DNA from: a virus | Reading direction: 5' to 3' (one strand) | Virus record (IMG/VR): IMGVR_UViG_3300015371_000038 | Location: 1-59,858 of that record | DNA length: 59,858 nt | Part shown: positions 26,192 through 35,900 of the stretch, one piece after another | Numbering within the stretch: position 1 is the first letter of the stretch | Layout of the letters: each line of letters begins with the position of its first letter | The notes under the pieces: generated by a model | The model's database searches: none | What the model saw: the letters and a program-made list of their open reading frames with translations, nothing else | What the model was told of the DNA's origin: nothing | Made by a program: the position numbers and the translations under genes

Positions 26192-27546
26192 CGTTCCTGA
26201 CCAACTGGATGCAGAAGGCCATCGCCGTGCGCGGCGGGCCACCCAAGGCCAGCCCCAAGAAGATTCCAGACGTGTCAGCGGTGGGGATGATCTACCCCGG
26301 CAAACAGGTCGCCAAGACCAACGTTGGCCAGTTCCGCCACTGGGCTGAGCACTCTGAGTGGGTGCGAGCGGCCATCAACGTGCGCAAGGCACAGGTCTCC
26401 AGCGCCGAGTGGGACATCGTCCCCTACAACACCGACATTGAGATGGACACCAAGCGGCTGTCGAAGCGCATCAAGGCGCTGTTCGACACGCCCAATGCCA
26501 CCACCGACTCCTTCCGCTCATTCATCGAGCCCATCATCGAGGACCTGCTGGTCCTGGATGCCGGAGCCATTGAAAAGGAGCGCAACCTGCGCGGCGAGAT
26601 CGTGCAGTTGTGGTCCGTCGATAGCGGGCAAATTCGGGTCAGCGCCATCTGGGATGGTGACCCGCGTGAGCCGCGCTATTTCTGGTGGCCAGATCATGTG
26701 GAGCGCGCCCGCTGGCTGAACGACGAGTTCGTCTATCTGATGATGAATCCTCGGACGTACACCGTGGTGGGCCTCTCCCCACTGGAGACGCTCAAGTCCA
26801 CCATCGACGCAGAGTTGGGTGGGCACGAGTACAACCGGCGACAGGTCACTGCCGCCGCCCCTGATGGCATGCTCGATCTTGGCGAAGGGGTCCGCCCGGA
26901 GCAGGTCGAGCAGTTCAAGTCGTACTGGTTGGCTGAGGTCGCTGGGCGAGGAGCGATGGCGTTCTTGGGAGGCACCAAGGGCGCTCAGTTCATCCCATTC
27001 CGCTCATCCAACCGGGACATGCAATTCCTGGAGTGGCAGCAGTACCTGGTGCGCAAGATCGCAGCGGTGTACGGGCTTTCCCCCCAGGACCTGGGGATCA
27101 CGTTCGATGTGAACCGATCCACCAGCGAGGTCCAAAGTGAGCATACCGAGGATCGGGGTCTCCGCCCGCTCTTGGCGCTCATCCAGGACTACTTCACGCG
27201 CGAGATCGTATGGGACCCCGTGTTCGGTGGCCCCGAGAATAATCTCGCCTTCCGGTTCACCCGCCTCAACCTCAAGGAGACCCTCCAGAAGGCCCAGATC
27301 AACAAACTCGCGTTGGCCGGGGCTCCCTGGAAGACCGTCAATGAGGCGCGCAAGCAGGACGGGTACGAACCGATGGGTCCGCAGTACGACGAACTCCTAA
27401 TGGGCACCCCCGTAGGGGCCGTCAGCCTGGAGGAGGTCCCCTCCGCCCAGGAAGCCCTCGACGCCAAGAAACCTCCCGCCACACCCCCGAGTCGGTCGCC
27501 CGCCAGGGCTTCCTCCGGTTCGAGGCCAAGGCCCACAAGGAGATAG
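26188..27546 (+). CDS. Portal protein
   Basis: 452 residues starting MTFLTNWMQKAIAVRGGPPK. The body shows typical portal features: EWVRAAINVRKAQVSSAEWD, a wing region and GGHEYNRRQVTAAAPDGMLD. KIAAVYGLSPQDLGITFDVN then EVQSEHTEDRG match the crown/stem region of HK97-type portals. The ATG at 26188 follows GGAG. Twelve copies are expected to form the DNA gate at one capsid vertex. The C-terminus is Pro/Ser/Arg-rich and probably disordered. Confidence 0.92.
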   Translation: MTFLTNWMQKAIAVRGGPPKASPKKIPDVSAVGMIYPGKQVAKTNVGQFRHWAEHSEWVRAAINVRKAQVSSAEWDIVPYNTDIEMDTKRLSKRIKALFDTPNATTDSFRSFIEPIIEDLLVLDAGAIEKERNLRGEIVQLWSVDSGQIRVSAIWDGDPREPRYFWWPDHVERARWLNDEFVYLMMNPRTYTVVGLSPLETLKSTIDAELGGHEYNRRQVTAAAPDGMLDLGEGVRPEQVEQFKSYWLAEVAGRGAMAFLGGTKGAQFIPFRSSNRDMQFLEWQQYLVRKIAAVYGLSPQDLGITFDVNRSTSEVQSEHTEDRGLRPLLALIQDYFTREIVWDPVFGGPENNLAFRFTRLNLKETLQKAQINKLALAGAPWKTVNEARKQDGYEPMGPQYDELLMGTPVGAVSLEEVPSAQEALDAKKPPATPPSRSPARASSGSRPRPTRR

Positions 27547-27549
27547 TCC

Positions 27550-28038
27550 ATGGTTGCAGCCCTTTCGCTGCGCGTGCAGACCGGGTCTGGCTCAGGCACC
27601 GAGTCGAGCGCCGTCACTGGCATCGACCTGATTAGTGCCGACAACGCCACTAACTCGCTGGCCAACCGCCAGGCCAACCCCATTACGGTGGGGACTAACT
27701 CGTACGAGAAGTACGTGAAGTTGAAGGTCGATACGGCTCCGGCCAATGCGGTCACCAACTTCAAGATATGGGGTGATGGTGCAGTCCAGTCCAACACCAC
27801 TCTGATGTGGGCCGGGGCCACCACTTCCTACACCCAGCCGGTGGCAACCACCTCGGCGGTGGCAACCACGAACTTCACGACCTGTACCTCGGGGGCGAAG
27901 TGCACCTGGGATACAGCGTCGTATTCGGCTCTGAATGCCACCACCAAGTACAGCGTGTTCCAGTTGCAGGTAGGCGGCTCCGCGACTCCCGGCAACTGGA
28001 CCACCGAAACGGTGTCGTACTCGTACGACGAGACGTAG
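27550..28038 (+). CDS. Putative virion structural protein, 162 aa
   Basis: It starts MVAALSLRVQTGSGSGTESS. The beta-rich, Thr/Ser/Ala-rich composition (VATTSAVATTNFTTCTSGAK) with YVKLKVDTAPANAVTNFKIW suggests an Ig-like or jelly-roll capsid decoration or fibre part. The first residues and codons match the start of the product at 28238 (MVAALAITPPSG). No direct family match. Confidence 0.68.
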   Translation: MVAALSLRVQTGSGSGTESSAVTGIDLISADNATNSLANRQANPITVGTNSYEKYVKLKVDTAPANAVTNFKIWGDGAVQSNTTLMWAGATTSYTQPVATTSAVATTNFTTCTSGAKCTWDTASYSALNATTKYSVFQLQVGGSATPGNWTTETVSYSYDET

Positions 28039-28048
28039 GAGGAACGGG

Positions 28049-28228
28049 ATGCCCGATCCGGAAGACATCAGCCAGTGGCGAGATCGTGCCCCTGGTGATG
28101 AGGCCCAGACCGACGACATGAAAAGTCAGACTCGCCGTGATGCGGGCCTGAGCGAGCGGTCCGGGATGAGCGAGGACATGACGCTCGAAGAGCGCGACCT
28201 GGAGAACACCTGGTCCACCGCCCGATAG
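28049..28228 (+). CDS. Hypothetical acidic protein, 59 aa
   Basis: Read from the sequence: MPDPEDISQWRDRAPGDEAQ, ending LENTWSTAR, after a GGAGGAACGGG ribosome-binding region. Highly charged and probably disordered. It recalls the 57-residue product at 21818 in composition. Function unknown; it sits inside the structural block. Confidence 0.6.
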   Translation: MPDPEDISQWRDRAPGDEAQTDDMKSQTRRDAGLSERSGMSEDMTLEERDLENTWSTAR

Positions 28229-28237
28229 GAGAGATAC

Positions 28238-28552
28238 ATGGTTGCAGCACTCGCGATCACCCCGCCGTCGGGGTCGATCACGGCCAAGAAGACGGCGGTC
28301 CGGATCAATGTGACCGGGGCCGACGTGAATAACGACGATGGCACTCAGCACCGCTATCGCATCCGTTTCACTCCACCCTCTGGGTTGGAGGAAGAGACCG
28401 TTTCCGGATACTCACACCTCTTCAATGTGAGCGCGGACGGGAAGCATGAGTTCAACGGATACATCTTCCCCGGCGACGGGTCCTGGACGGTCCGTCTCCA
28501 CGATGAGGAAGACAACTCCGATGCTGCGACCCTGTCTGTGACCGTGGTCTAG
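28238..28552 (+). CDS. Ig-like domain protein, probable decoration protein, 104 aa
   Basis: The sequence alternates strands and turns across its length: ALAITPPSGSITAKKTAVRI, YRIRFTPPSG, SHLFNVSADGKHEFNG, GDGSWTVRLHDEEDNSDAAT, LSVTVV. The pattern fits one immunoglobulin-like beta sandwich. Such domains commonly decorate phage heads or tails and bind surface glycans weakly. Confidence 0.7.
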   Translation: MVAALAITPPSGSITAKKTAVRINVTGADVNNDDGTQHRYRIRFTPPSGLEEETVSGYSHLFNVSADGKHEFNGYIFPGDGSWTVRLHDEEDNSDAATLSVTVV

Positions 28553-29052
28553 TGGAGTTCGTGGGGGACTGCCCGTACGTCCTCGTACTGCTGACCCCCG
28601 ACCCCACCGCCATCGACATTGACGAGCCTGGCTGGGCGCAGACGTATGCCCACCTGCTTCGGAAACCCGGGCACTGGATTCTGGCCCGCAAGGCTGGTTC
28701 GGTGCCGGTGCTGGAACTCGTCGTCCACCAGGGCGAGCAGCCCTACTACACCTCGCGTGTGGTCGGGGTTGCCAATCTTCCGCCGCCTGACGCCCTCGGC
28801 GTCACGCAGGAGGAGATGTTCGAGATCAAGGAGCGGGGCGAGGTCCGCGCCTATGGCATCGGCAAGAAACGGCTGGATGGCCATGTGGATCGCCTATGGG
28901 TGTTGCCCACGGGCGTGATCTGCGGAGGAGAAGACGTAGACGCTCTCGGAGAGAACCTGGCCCGCGCCAGGCTCTTGCAAGCATTCACCAAGGAGGTTCC
29001 CCATGGCGACCAAGAAGGCCGCGAAGAAGTCGTCGGCCAAGCCCAAGGCTGA
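28552..29052 (+). CDS. Hypothetical protein, 166 aa
   Basis: It starts with GTG (MEFVGDCPYVLVLLTPDPTA) one base into the upstream stop. The product has a mixed fold with a helical end (DALGENLARARLLQAFTKEV). It overlaps the next gene by 50 bases. It lies in the structural block; no family recognised. Confidence 0.65.
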   Translation: MEFVGDCPYVLVLLTPDPTAIDIDEPGWAQTYAHLLRKPGHWILARKAGSVPVLELVVHQGEQPYYTSRVVGVANLPPPDALGVTQEEMFEIKERGEVRAYGIGKKRLDGHVDRLWVLPTGVICGGEDVDALGENLARARLLQAFTKEVPHGDQEGREEVVGQAQG

Positions 29053-29464
29053 CGCTGAGGATTCGGCGGCTGAGTTCAACAACCAGCCCCATCCTGAGTT
29101 CTGGCCCTCGCCGGATACGGCTGAGGATGCCGAGGCCAACGATCCGAGCATCGAAGTAGTGCCCGAGTCCCCCAACACCCACCTGGAGTTCACCATCAAG
29201 GCCCATGGCCTGCCAGTGAGCACGGGTGTGGTCTTCAAGTTGGAGAACGCGGACGCCACCGGCCAACCCACCTTCCTGACCAACAAGACCTCGCCGCTAG
29301 GCGATGCGACCGTGGTCTGGCGTTCCCAGGTCGCTGGCGAGGTGGAGATCACGGTCATGGCCAAGCGCAACAACGAACTGGCCGAGACCTTTGCAACGCA
29401 CACCCTGACCATCGTTGATCCGGCTGAGGACACGAGGTTCGGGGAGGAGAGAGGAGCAGCCTAA
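29003..29464 (+). CDS. Ig-like domain protein with Lys/Ala-rich N-terminus, 153 aa
   Basis: It starts MATKKAAKKSSAKPKADAED, a basic low-complexity tail like those that dock on nucleic acid or a capsid surface. The acidic linker then gives way to an Ig-like sandwich (HLEFTIKAHGLPVSTGVVFK to TFATHTLTIVDP). It is probably a head decoration or fibre protein. ATG after AAGGAGG. Confidence 0.68.
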   Translation: MATKKAAKKSSAKPKADAEDSAAEFNNQPHPEFWPSPDTAEDAEANDPSIEVVPESPNTHLEFTIKAHGLPVSTGVVFKLENADATGQPTFLTNKTSPLGDATVVWRSQVAGEVEITVMAKRNNELAETFATHTLTIVDPAEDTRFGEERGAA

Positions 29465-29844
29465 TGGCTGATGGAGTTACGTTCACAGGGTTCTTCAATG
29501 ACCCGACCGGGATGGCCGTCTACGCCGCGCTGGTAGCAGCGGGGCTCGACTTCGCGTTCGGCGTGTTCGCCGCCGCCAAGGACGGCACCTTCGCGCTCGA
29601 CTCGCTGGCGGCGTGGGTTCGCAAGCACCTGCTGGGCCGCGTGTTCCCGGTTTCACTTCTGGCTGCCACGGCCTACGTGACCGGCAACCCGGTTATGGCA
29701 GGTGCGGCAGCCTTGTCGCTGACCACCTACGCCGCCGAGACGCTCGCCAGCATCTACGGCTCGATCAAGCCACCGGCTGAGGGAGAGTCACCGAAGGCTG
29801 TGGCTTCCGCCGAGGCCAAGGGCAACCCGATTCCAACCGACTGA
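29464..29844 (+). CDS. Putative holin, 126 aa
   Basis: Two hydrophobic stretches, MAVYAALVAAGLDFAFGVFA at about 17-36 and a region from VFPVSLLAATAYVTGNPVMA to LTTYAA at about 60-88, flank a charged loop (WVRKHLLGR). A polar tail follows. The size, topology and composition match holin-like phage membrane proteins that release the endolysin. It lies well away from the peptidase at 21003, which is unusual, so it might instead be a structural membrane protein. Confidence 0.6.
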   Translation: MADGVTFTGFFNDPTGMAVYAALVAAGLDFAFGVFAAAKDGTFALDSLAAWVRKHLLGRVFPVSLLAATAYVTGNPVMAGAAALSLTTYAAETLASIYGSIKPPAEGESPKAVASAEAKGNPIPTD

Positions 29845-29882
29845 TGACCCGTCGGCATCCTCAGTATCGAAGGAGCATCCCT

Positions 29883-30743
29883 ATGACTCATCCCCTGGAA
29901 ATCGGTCCGGATGCCGTCACGGCCCCGGTCGAACGAGTCGGGTCATCCGACATTGCCACCATCTCGATCATGCGCGGTCGCAAGACCGAGCAGACGATCC
30001 GGGTGGGGACCAACATCGTCCATGCCTTCATCACCCACCCGGACGGCACAATCACCGACCTCGGCTTGTCGGAGAACCTGCTGACCAACATCGGGCGGGA
30101 TGTATTCCATCAGTGGATCGGTGGCGCGATCCCGGCTGGTGGTGCTGGCTCCCCGGCGACGGCCACATCGGCCACATCCTTCACCGCCACCAGCACTCCG
30201 TGGACAGCCAGCAACCTGGCGACCCCGCAGTTGGGTCTGTCTGGGTTCCGGGCCTACTTCCCGGTCACCAACATCACCACCGCTCCGGTGTACGGCAACA
30301 TCGTGTCGAACACCACCTCGGTGGCGACCATCGACCAGTGGTGGACCGCAACGGACGGCACGGGTACGACCCCCGCCTCGACCAATGCCTTCATCATCGG
30401 TGCGGGCGGCATCAGTTCGGTGCGCTTCATGGCCCTGACCACCGACTCCGGTGCGGCCTCGGCCTCGAACACGGCCCTGACCTCTGAGATTCTGGTTGGT
30501 GCCGGTAACGGTGCTCACCGCCAGTTGGCGACCTATGCCCACACCATGGGTGCCGCCACCAGCACGCTCCAGAAGGCGTTTACCATCACCGGCTCCCTGA
30601 CCGCCATCCATCGGATGGGGCTGTTCTGCCACAACACGGCCAACACCGGACCGCTGGTCTTCGAGACCGTGCTCAACGCTGATGCAACCGTCGTGAGCGG
30701 TGACACCCTCACCGTCACCGACACCATCACCGTCAGCGGCTAG
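29883..30743 (+). CDS. Putative virion structural/fibre protein, 286 aa
   Basis: The start is MTHPLEIGPDAVTAPVERVG at 29883 after AAGGAGC; a GTG/ATG farther up lacks a site. It is long, beta-rich and rich in Thr/Ala/Gly (TSATSFTATSTPWTASNLAT), with QWIGGAIPAGGAGSP and repeated TxT motifs at the end. It is typical of tail or head fibres. A GC-rich hairpin follows. Confidence 0.7.
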   Translation: MTHPLEIGPDAVTAPVERVGSSDIATISIMRGRKTEQTIRVGTNIVHAFITHPDGTITDLGLSENLLTNIGRDVFHQWIGGAIPAGGAGSPATATSATSFTATSTPWTASNLATPQLGLSGFRAYFPVTNITTAPVYGNIVSNTTSVATIDQWWTATDGTGTTPASTNAFIIGAGGISSVRFMALTTDSGAASASNTALTSEILVGAGNGAHRQLATYAHTMGAATSTLQKAFTITGSLTAIHRMGLFCHNTANTGPLVFETVLNADATVVSGDTLTVTDTITVSG

Positions 30744-30753
30744 GCCCGAGCAT

Positions 30754-30778
30754 GGGGGCGGGGTCCAGCCCCGCCCCC
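30754..30778 (+). terminator. GC-rich intergenic hairpin
   Basis: GGGGGCGGGG (30754-30763) pairs with CCCCGCCCCC (30769-30778) around TCCAG. It lacks a U-run and ends just before the AAGGAG of the next gene. Comparable stems follow the genes ending at 41049 and 44098. Confidence 0.5.
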
Positions 30779-30795
30779 ACCCCAAGGAGTTGTAG

Positions 30796-31848
30796 ATGGC
30801 CGATACCGTTGCAATTACCGCTGGCACTGGCACCACCATTGGGACCGACGAGGTCACCATTGGTGGCACGCTCCAGCATGTCCAGCGCGTGAAGTTGGTG
30901 GACGGCGCAGATGGTGGGACGGCTCTCCTCGGCGGCGACGCGACCAACGGCCTGGACGTAGACGTTACCCGCGTGTCGGGCGATGTCACCGTGGTGCAGT
31001 CCACCTCCGCCAACCTGAAAGCACAGGTCGGCGGCTTTGCAGCCCATGACGCTGCGGTGCTGGGCAACCCGGCCCTGATCGCAGGCCGCTCCTCGGCGGC
31101 TGCCCCGACTGATGTGGCGGCTGACGGTCGGGCCACCGACCTCTGGGTGCTGCGCAACGGATCGGTGGCCACCACCGTAACTGCGGCTGGCGCGCTGGTC
31201 GGCGGCGACGCCACTAACGGGCTGGATGTAGACGTGACTCGCCTGCCTGCCCTGGTGGCAGGCACCGCCAACATCGGTGATGTCGATATTGCGTCGGCCC
31301 CGACTGGCTCCTCTTCGATCACCATGCAGGGCACAGCCGCGCACGCGGCGGCGGCGGTGGGCAACCCGGTCTATATCGCTGGCCGCGCCTCAGCGGTGAT
31401 CCCGACTGATGTTGGCGCTGACGGCGATGCGGCGGCGCTGTGGACTAACCGCAATGGCGCTCCGGTCCAGACCATGGCTCCGCATGTGGGCCTCAACTCA
31501 GACCCCTGGAACCTGGTCCACGAGACAGCGCAGTACACCAGCACCCAGACCTCAACCGTGCTGGTGGCAGGCGGCGCGTCCGAGAAACTCGTCGTCACCA
31601 AGGTCCAGATTCAGGTGGGCGGCACGACCGCCGGAACGCTGCAACTGTATTTCGGCACAAGCGCGTACAGCCGAGGTACCAGCAGGGCCATCTTCGATGG
31701 TGAGTTCGCGCCGTCCTCCACCTCCAAGCCGGGGGTCATCATGGACGGACCGTTCATCGCTGGCACCAACGGCGATGACCTGATGGTGACCGACTCAGCC
31801 GCCATCAACCCGCTGACCATCACCGTCTGGTACTACGTGGTCACCTGA
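30796..31848 (+). CDS. Repeat-containing virion protein, 350 aa
   Basis: It contains two copies of a unit. The first has LLGGDATNGLDVDVTR, then NPALIAGRSSAAAPTDVAAD and LWVLRNGS. The second has LVGGDATNGLDVDVTR, then NPVYIAGRASAVIPTDVGAD and LWTNRNGA. A jelly-roll-like C-terminal domain follows (SEKLVVTKVQIQVGGTTAGT to ITVWYYVVT). The layout suggests a trimeric tail or head fibre with duplicated shaft units. Confidence 0.72.
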   Translation: MADTVAITAGTGTTIGTDEVTIGGTLQHVQRVKLVDGADGGTALLGGDATNGLDVDVTRVSGDVTVVQSTSANLKAQVGGFAAHDAAVLGNPALIAGRSSAAAPTDVAADGRATDLWVLRNGSVATTVTAAGALVGGDATNGLDVDVTRLPALVAGTANIGDVDIASAPTGSSSITMQGTAAHAAAAVGNPVYIAGRASAVIPTDVGADGDAAALWTNRNGAPVQTMAPHVGLNSDPWNLVHETAQYTSTQTSTVLVAGGASEKLVVTKVQIQVGGTTAGTLQLYFGTSAYSRGTSRAIFDGEFAPSSTSKPGVIMDGPFIAGTNGDDLMVTDSAAINPLTITVWYYVVT

Positions 31849-31862
31849 TGAAGGAGCGTCGC

Positions 31863-32138
31863 ATGGCAGGCTCTTGTACTTGCACCCCCAGCACCGTCGA
31901 TACCTCGCAGACGACAGTGAACGTGACGGTTTCCGCTACTGGCCTTGCCCCGAATACTGCGTACACCGTGACGTTGAAGCGGCAGGGCATCACGGGTGTG
32001 CTGGAGACGACGGAGATGACCGATAGCGAGGGGAAGGCATCCACCGGCTATTCAGTTGGCACCCCGCCTGGTCGGGCAACCGTCAAGTGGGTCGCGCAGG
32101 GCAGCCCGAGGGCCACCTGCGAGTTCACCGTCACCTGA
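31863..32138 (+). CDS. Single Ig-like domain protein, 91 aa
   Basis: The start is MAGSCTCTPSTVDTSQTTVN at 31863 after AAGGAGCGTCGC. Strands NVTVSATGLAPNTAYTVTLK, TTEMTDSEGKASTGYSVG, TVKWVAQGS and TCEFTVT fit an Ig or fibronectin-like sandwich. Two N-terminal and one late Cys may form a disulphide. Probable decoration protein. Confidence 0.7.
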   Translation: MAGSCTCTPSTVDTSQTTVNVTVSATGLAPNTAYTVTLKRQGITGVLETTEMTDSEGKASTGYSVGTPPGRATVKWVAQGSPRATCEFTVT

Positions 32139-32139
32139 G

Positions 32140-32856
32140 ATGGCCTTCCCTGCGCTGGTCACTTCGTTTGTGGGGTCCACCACATCCAACGGGACGACCC
32201 ACAACATCACCGTCGCATCGGGCATCATCAGCGGCCAATTACTGCTGGTCTTCGTGTCCGCCGATGGCGCTCCCGACATTACGACCTCGACCTCGGGCTG
32301 GACGAGGGATGGGGTAGCGCAGTCGTTCAACAGCGCGGTGGCACAAGCGAAGTTCTACAAGATCGCAGATGGGTCCGAGTCAGGTTCGACGCTCGCTATC
32401 ACCACCAGCGCCAACGAGCGCATCAGTTGGGTGGGACTGGTGATACAGAGTTGGCAAGGATCAGCCCCCAACACGGGCTTCACCATCACAGGTGGTGGCT
32501 CCACCGGAACTGATGCCAACCCTGATCCGGCTTCGATCACGGGTGGATCAACAAATGACGATTATCTGTTCGTTGCCTGCTATTCGGTTGATAGCAACAA
32601 GACGACGAGTTCATATCCAACTGGCTACACCACCATCCAGTTGTCGCAGTCGGAGGGATCGACCAACGGCAGCGGCGTAGGAGTAGCCGCCAAGCAAATC
32701 ACTGGTTCCAGCGTGGTCGATAACCCCGGCACCTACACCATCTCCGGCGCTGACGACTGGATGACCACGGCTGGCTGGATCAGGGGCGGCACCAGTGGTG
32801 ATCCTCCCGCCGCAGCCGGGTATCCCTACGTCGGTGGTGGCTACTACCCCTCATAG
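32140..32856 (+). CDS. Putative tail/fibre protein, 238 aa
   Basis: The start is MAFPALVTSFVGSTTSNGTT at 32140. Beta-rich jelly-roll pattern (LLLVFVSADGAPDITTSTSG, VGLVIQSWQGSAPNTG, GYTTIQLSQSEG) with a Gly/Pro/Tyr-rich end (YPYVGGGYYPS). The overall shape resembles the N-terminal 230 residues of the next gene product, so the two share a domain. The longer frame from 32056 is a shadow. Confidence 0.7.
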   Translation: MAFPALVTSFVGSTTSNGTTHNITVASGIISGQLLLVFVSADGAPDITTSTSGWTRDGVAQSFNSAVAQAKFYKIADGSESGSTLAITTSANERISWVGLVIQSWQGSAPNTGFTITGGGSTGTDANPDPASITGGSTNDDYLFVACYSVDSNKTTSSYPTGYTTIQLSQSEGSTNGSGVGVAAKQITGSSVVDNPGTYTISGADDWMTTAGWIRGGTSGDPPAAAGYPYVGGGYYPS

Positions 32857-32865
32857 CCGCGAGCG

Positions 32866-32906
32866 CCGCAATCCCATGCGGTGAGCAAGTCCTCAATCCC
32901 ATGAGG
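32866..32906 (+). promoter_or_regulatory. Twin hairpins with identical loops ahead of the 1333-residue gene
   Basis: CCGCA-ATCCCA-TGCGG (32866-32881) and CCTCA-ATCCCA-TGAGG (32891-32906) are two five-pair hairpins with the same six-base loop and one compensated pair (G-C against T-A). The 3' arm of the second contains the only ribosome-binding-like sequence (GAGG), 6 bases before the ATG at 32913. Folding would therefore hide it. It may be a translational control element or a binding site for a repeated protein. Confidence 0.6.
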
Positions 32907-32912
32907 TAGCCC

Positions 32913-35900
32913 ATGGCCTGGTCTGCGAGCGTCCTCGGTACGCCGGTTCACGACACTGCTGGAGGCTCGACCTCCAGCATTTCTGTCACGACCTCGGCAA
33001 ATCGTCTTCTGATTGCGTACCCCGGCTTCCGGGGTAACACGCTCAGTGGCGATCCGACCATGGGCGGCACGCTGGGCCTTACCTGGAGCGTCGTCAACTC
33101 CTCGTTCGCGGCAGGAGCCTACGTCGGAGCCTTCGTCGCCAAGACCGGCTCGGGTGGCACTGGCACCATCACCTGCGACGCCACCCCCGTCCAGGACATC
33201 GCGTCCACCGGCTTCGACCTGGTCATCATCGAGATTGACGGGGCTGACCTGTCAGGCACCGCTGCGGCAGCGGTGCGGCAGAGCAAGACCAACAACACCA
33301 GCAGCGTCACCTCACTGACGCTGACGTTCGACTCGGCCATCTTGACCGAGAACGCCACCTTTGTCGGCACCCAGGTCCGCATCAATGAGGCCCTGAATCC
33401 AGACACGGGCAACGGGTTCGTTGAACTCGATGATGGGACGTATACGGGTCCCACCAACGCCCAAGAGGCCCAGTGGCATACCAGCGGGTATACCGGGACC
33501 ACCTGCGCGACCTCGTGGACGACCGCCGCCAACGTTCGCATGGTCGGCCTGGAGTTGACCGCCGCTGCGGCTGCCACGACCAACTACATGCTGCTGCTGG
33601 CGCTGACCTCGCAGGCGACCGCAGGCACCGCCGTTGACCGCACCACCACCGACGCGCCGACTACGTCGGACACCGTCACCCGCACAGGCGTCTTTACCCG
33701 CACCACCACCGACGCGCCGACGACCTCGGAGAGCCTGACCCGCACAGGTGGATTCAGTCGAGCCCTGACCCAGACGGTGACGGTCAGTGAGTCGCTGACC
33801 AGAACCGGAACATTTAGCCGTACGACGACTGATGCGCCGACGACCGCCGATGTGGCGACTCGGCAGGGTGGATTCAGCCGTGCCCTCACCCAGACGGTCA
33901 CGCTGTCGGAGAGCCTGACCCGCACGGTGACCCTGTCTCGGGCAACGACCGAGGCAGTCACCCTCAGCGAAACAGCGACCCGGACAGGCGGATTCAGTCG
34001 CGCTGCCACCGAAGCAGTCACGGTCTCTGAGTCGGTCACCGCCGTCAAGGTCACCAACCGGACCGCCAGCGACGCCGTCACGCTCAGCGAGTCGGTCACC
34101 CGCACAGGAACGTTCAGCCGAGCCCTGACTCAGACGGTCACGACCTCAGAGACCGTGACCCGCCAGGGCGGGTTCAGCCGTGCCCTCACCCAGACGGTCA
34201 CGCTGTCGGAGAGCCTGACCCGGACCGTCACCCTGACCCGCTCCCTCACCCAGACGGTCACGCTGTCGGAGTCGGTTACCCGCTCCGGCTCGTTCTCCAG
34301 AACCACCACGGAGGCTCCAACTACATCAGAGTCGGCTTCACGGGTTGCCTCGCTGGTGCGCTACGGCATCACACCCGGCACGACCACCACCGATACCTTC
34401 ACCCGCTCCGTCACTGATGGTCTGGGCGGTGGCTGGTCGCTGGTGTCTGGCGATGCCACCGAAGTCGATGTCGATGGCTCGAAGGTCGTCGTCTCGGCGG
34501 GTGCCGGAACGATCTGGGAGATCGGCTCCGCGCTGGCCGACGCCGAGGCCACAGCCAAGATCACCTTCAACGACAACGGTGCTCCGGGCGGCTCGTCCCG
34601 GGTCTTCATCGGTCTGGGGGAATCGACCTATGACCGGAGGGCCGCGCTCAGCCCAAACTTCGGCGGGGACCTCAACCTCACCATCGCAAATGGGCCGAAT
34701 ATCAATCTGGGTCCCCACGGCGGCTTCCAGTACAACCTCAAAGTCCGCACCGACGGCGTCGTGGTTCGTGCCAAGGCGTGGCGAGTTGGGGACTCCGAGC
34801 CAGACTGGCTGGTCGAACACGCGGCCACATCGGCTACGGCAGCCACGGCCCGCCTCGCCCCGGGAGCCGATTTTGCCGCCCACTACGTCGATGACTACAC
34901 GGTCACCGAACTCATCCGTTCGGAGCGGGTCACCACCAGTGACTCGGTCACCGCCATCAAGACCACCAACCGCACTACGACGGATGCGGTCACCACGTCG
35001 GAGTCGGTTACCCGCTCAGGGACGTTCTCCAGGATCGCCTCTGAGGCTCCAACCACATCGGACACGGCTACCCGCCAGGGCGGGTTCAGCCGTGCCCTCA
35101 CCCAGACGGTCACGGTCAGTGAGTCGCTAACTCGCACCGTGGTCCTGAACCGGACCGCCAGCGAGGCAGTTTCCACCTCTGAGTCGCTCGCCCGGTCGGG
35201 AACGTTCAGCCGTTCCCTGACGCAGACGGTCACCGTCAGCGAGTCGGTTACTGCCGTCAAGTCGGCGGTACGGTCTGTCACACAGACCGTTACCACCTCG
35301 GAATCGGTCACTCGCCAGGGCGGGTTCAGCCGTGCTCTGACCGACGCGGTCACTGTCAGCGAGTCGTTGACCCGGACAGTCACCCTGAGCCGTGCGCTGA
35401 CGCAGACCGTCACCCTCAGCGAGTCGGCTACCCGAACGGGGACGTTCAGTCGGACCACCACGGACGCTCCGACCACCAGTGATACGGCAACCCGGCAGGG
35501 AGTCTTCAACCGCTCTCTGACCGAGGCGGTGACGATGTCCGACTCCGCTGTGGCGGTCTCGGGCAAGCAGGCCAACACCTCTGAGACCGTCACCGTCTCG
35601 GAGTCGGTCACTCGGACAGGCACATTCAGCCGCACCACCACGGATGCGGTCACCGCTGCGGACAGCGCCACCCGCTCAGTGGCTCAGTCCCGCTCGACCT
35701 CCGAGTCGGTCACGCTCTCCGAGTCGGTCACCCGCACGGGATCGTTCACCCGAGCCACGTCGGATGCGCCGACCACCGTCGATATTGCGACCCGCACCGG
35801 CACATTCAGCCGCACCGGGTCTGATACCCCGACTACGTCGGATACGGCTACCCGCAACCTCACGGGTACAAGGACCGCCAGCGAGTCGGTCTCGACCTCA

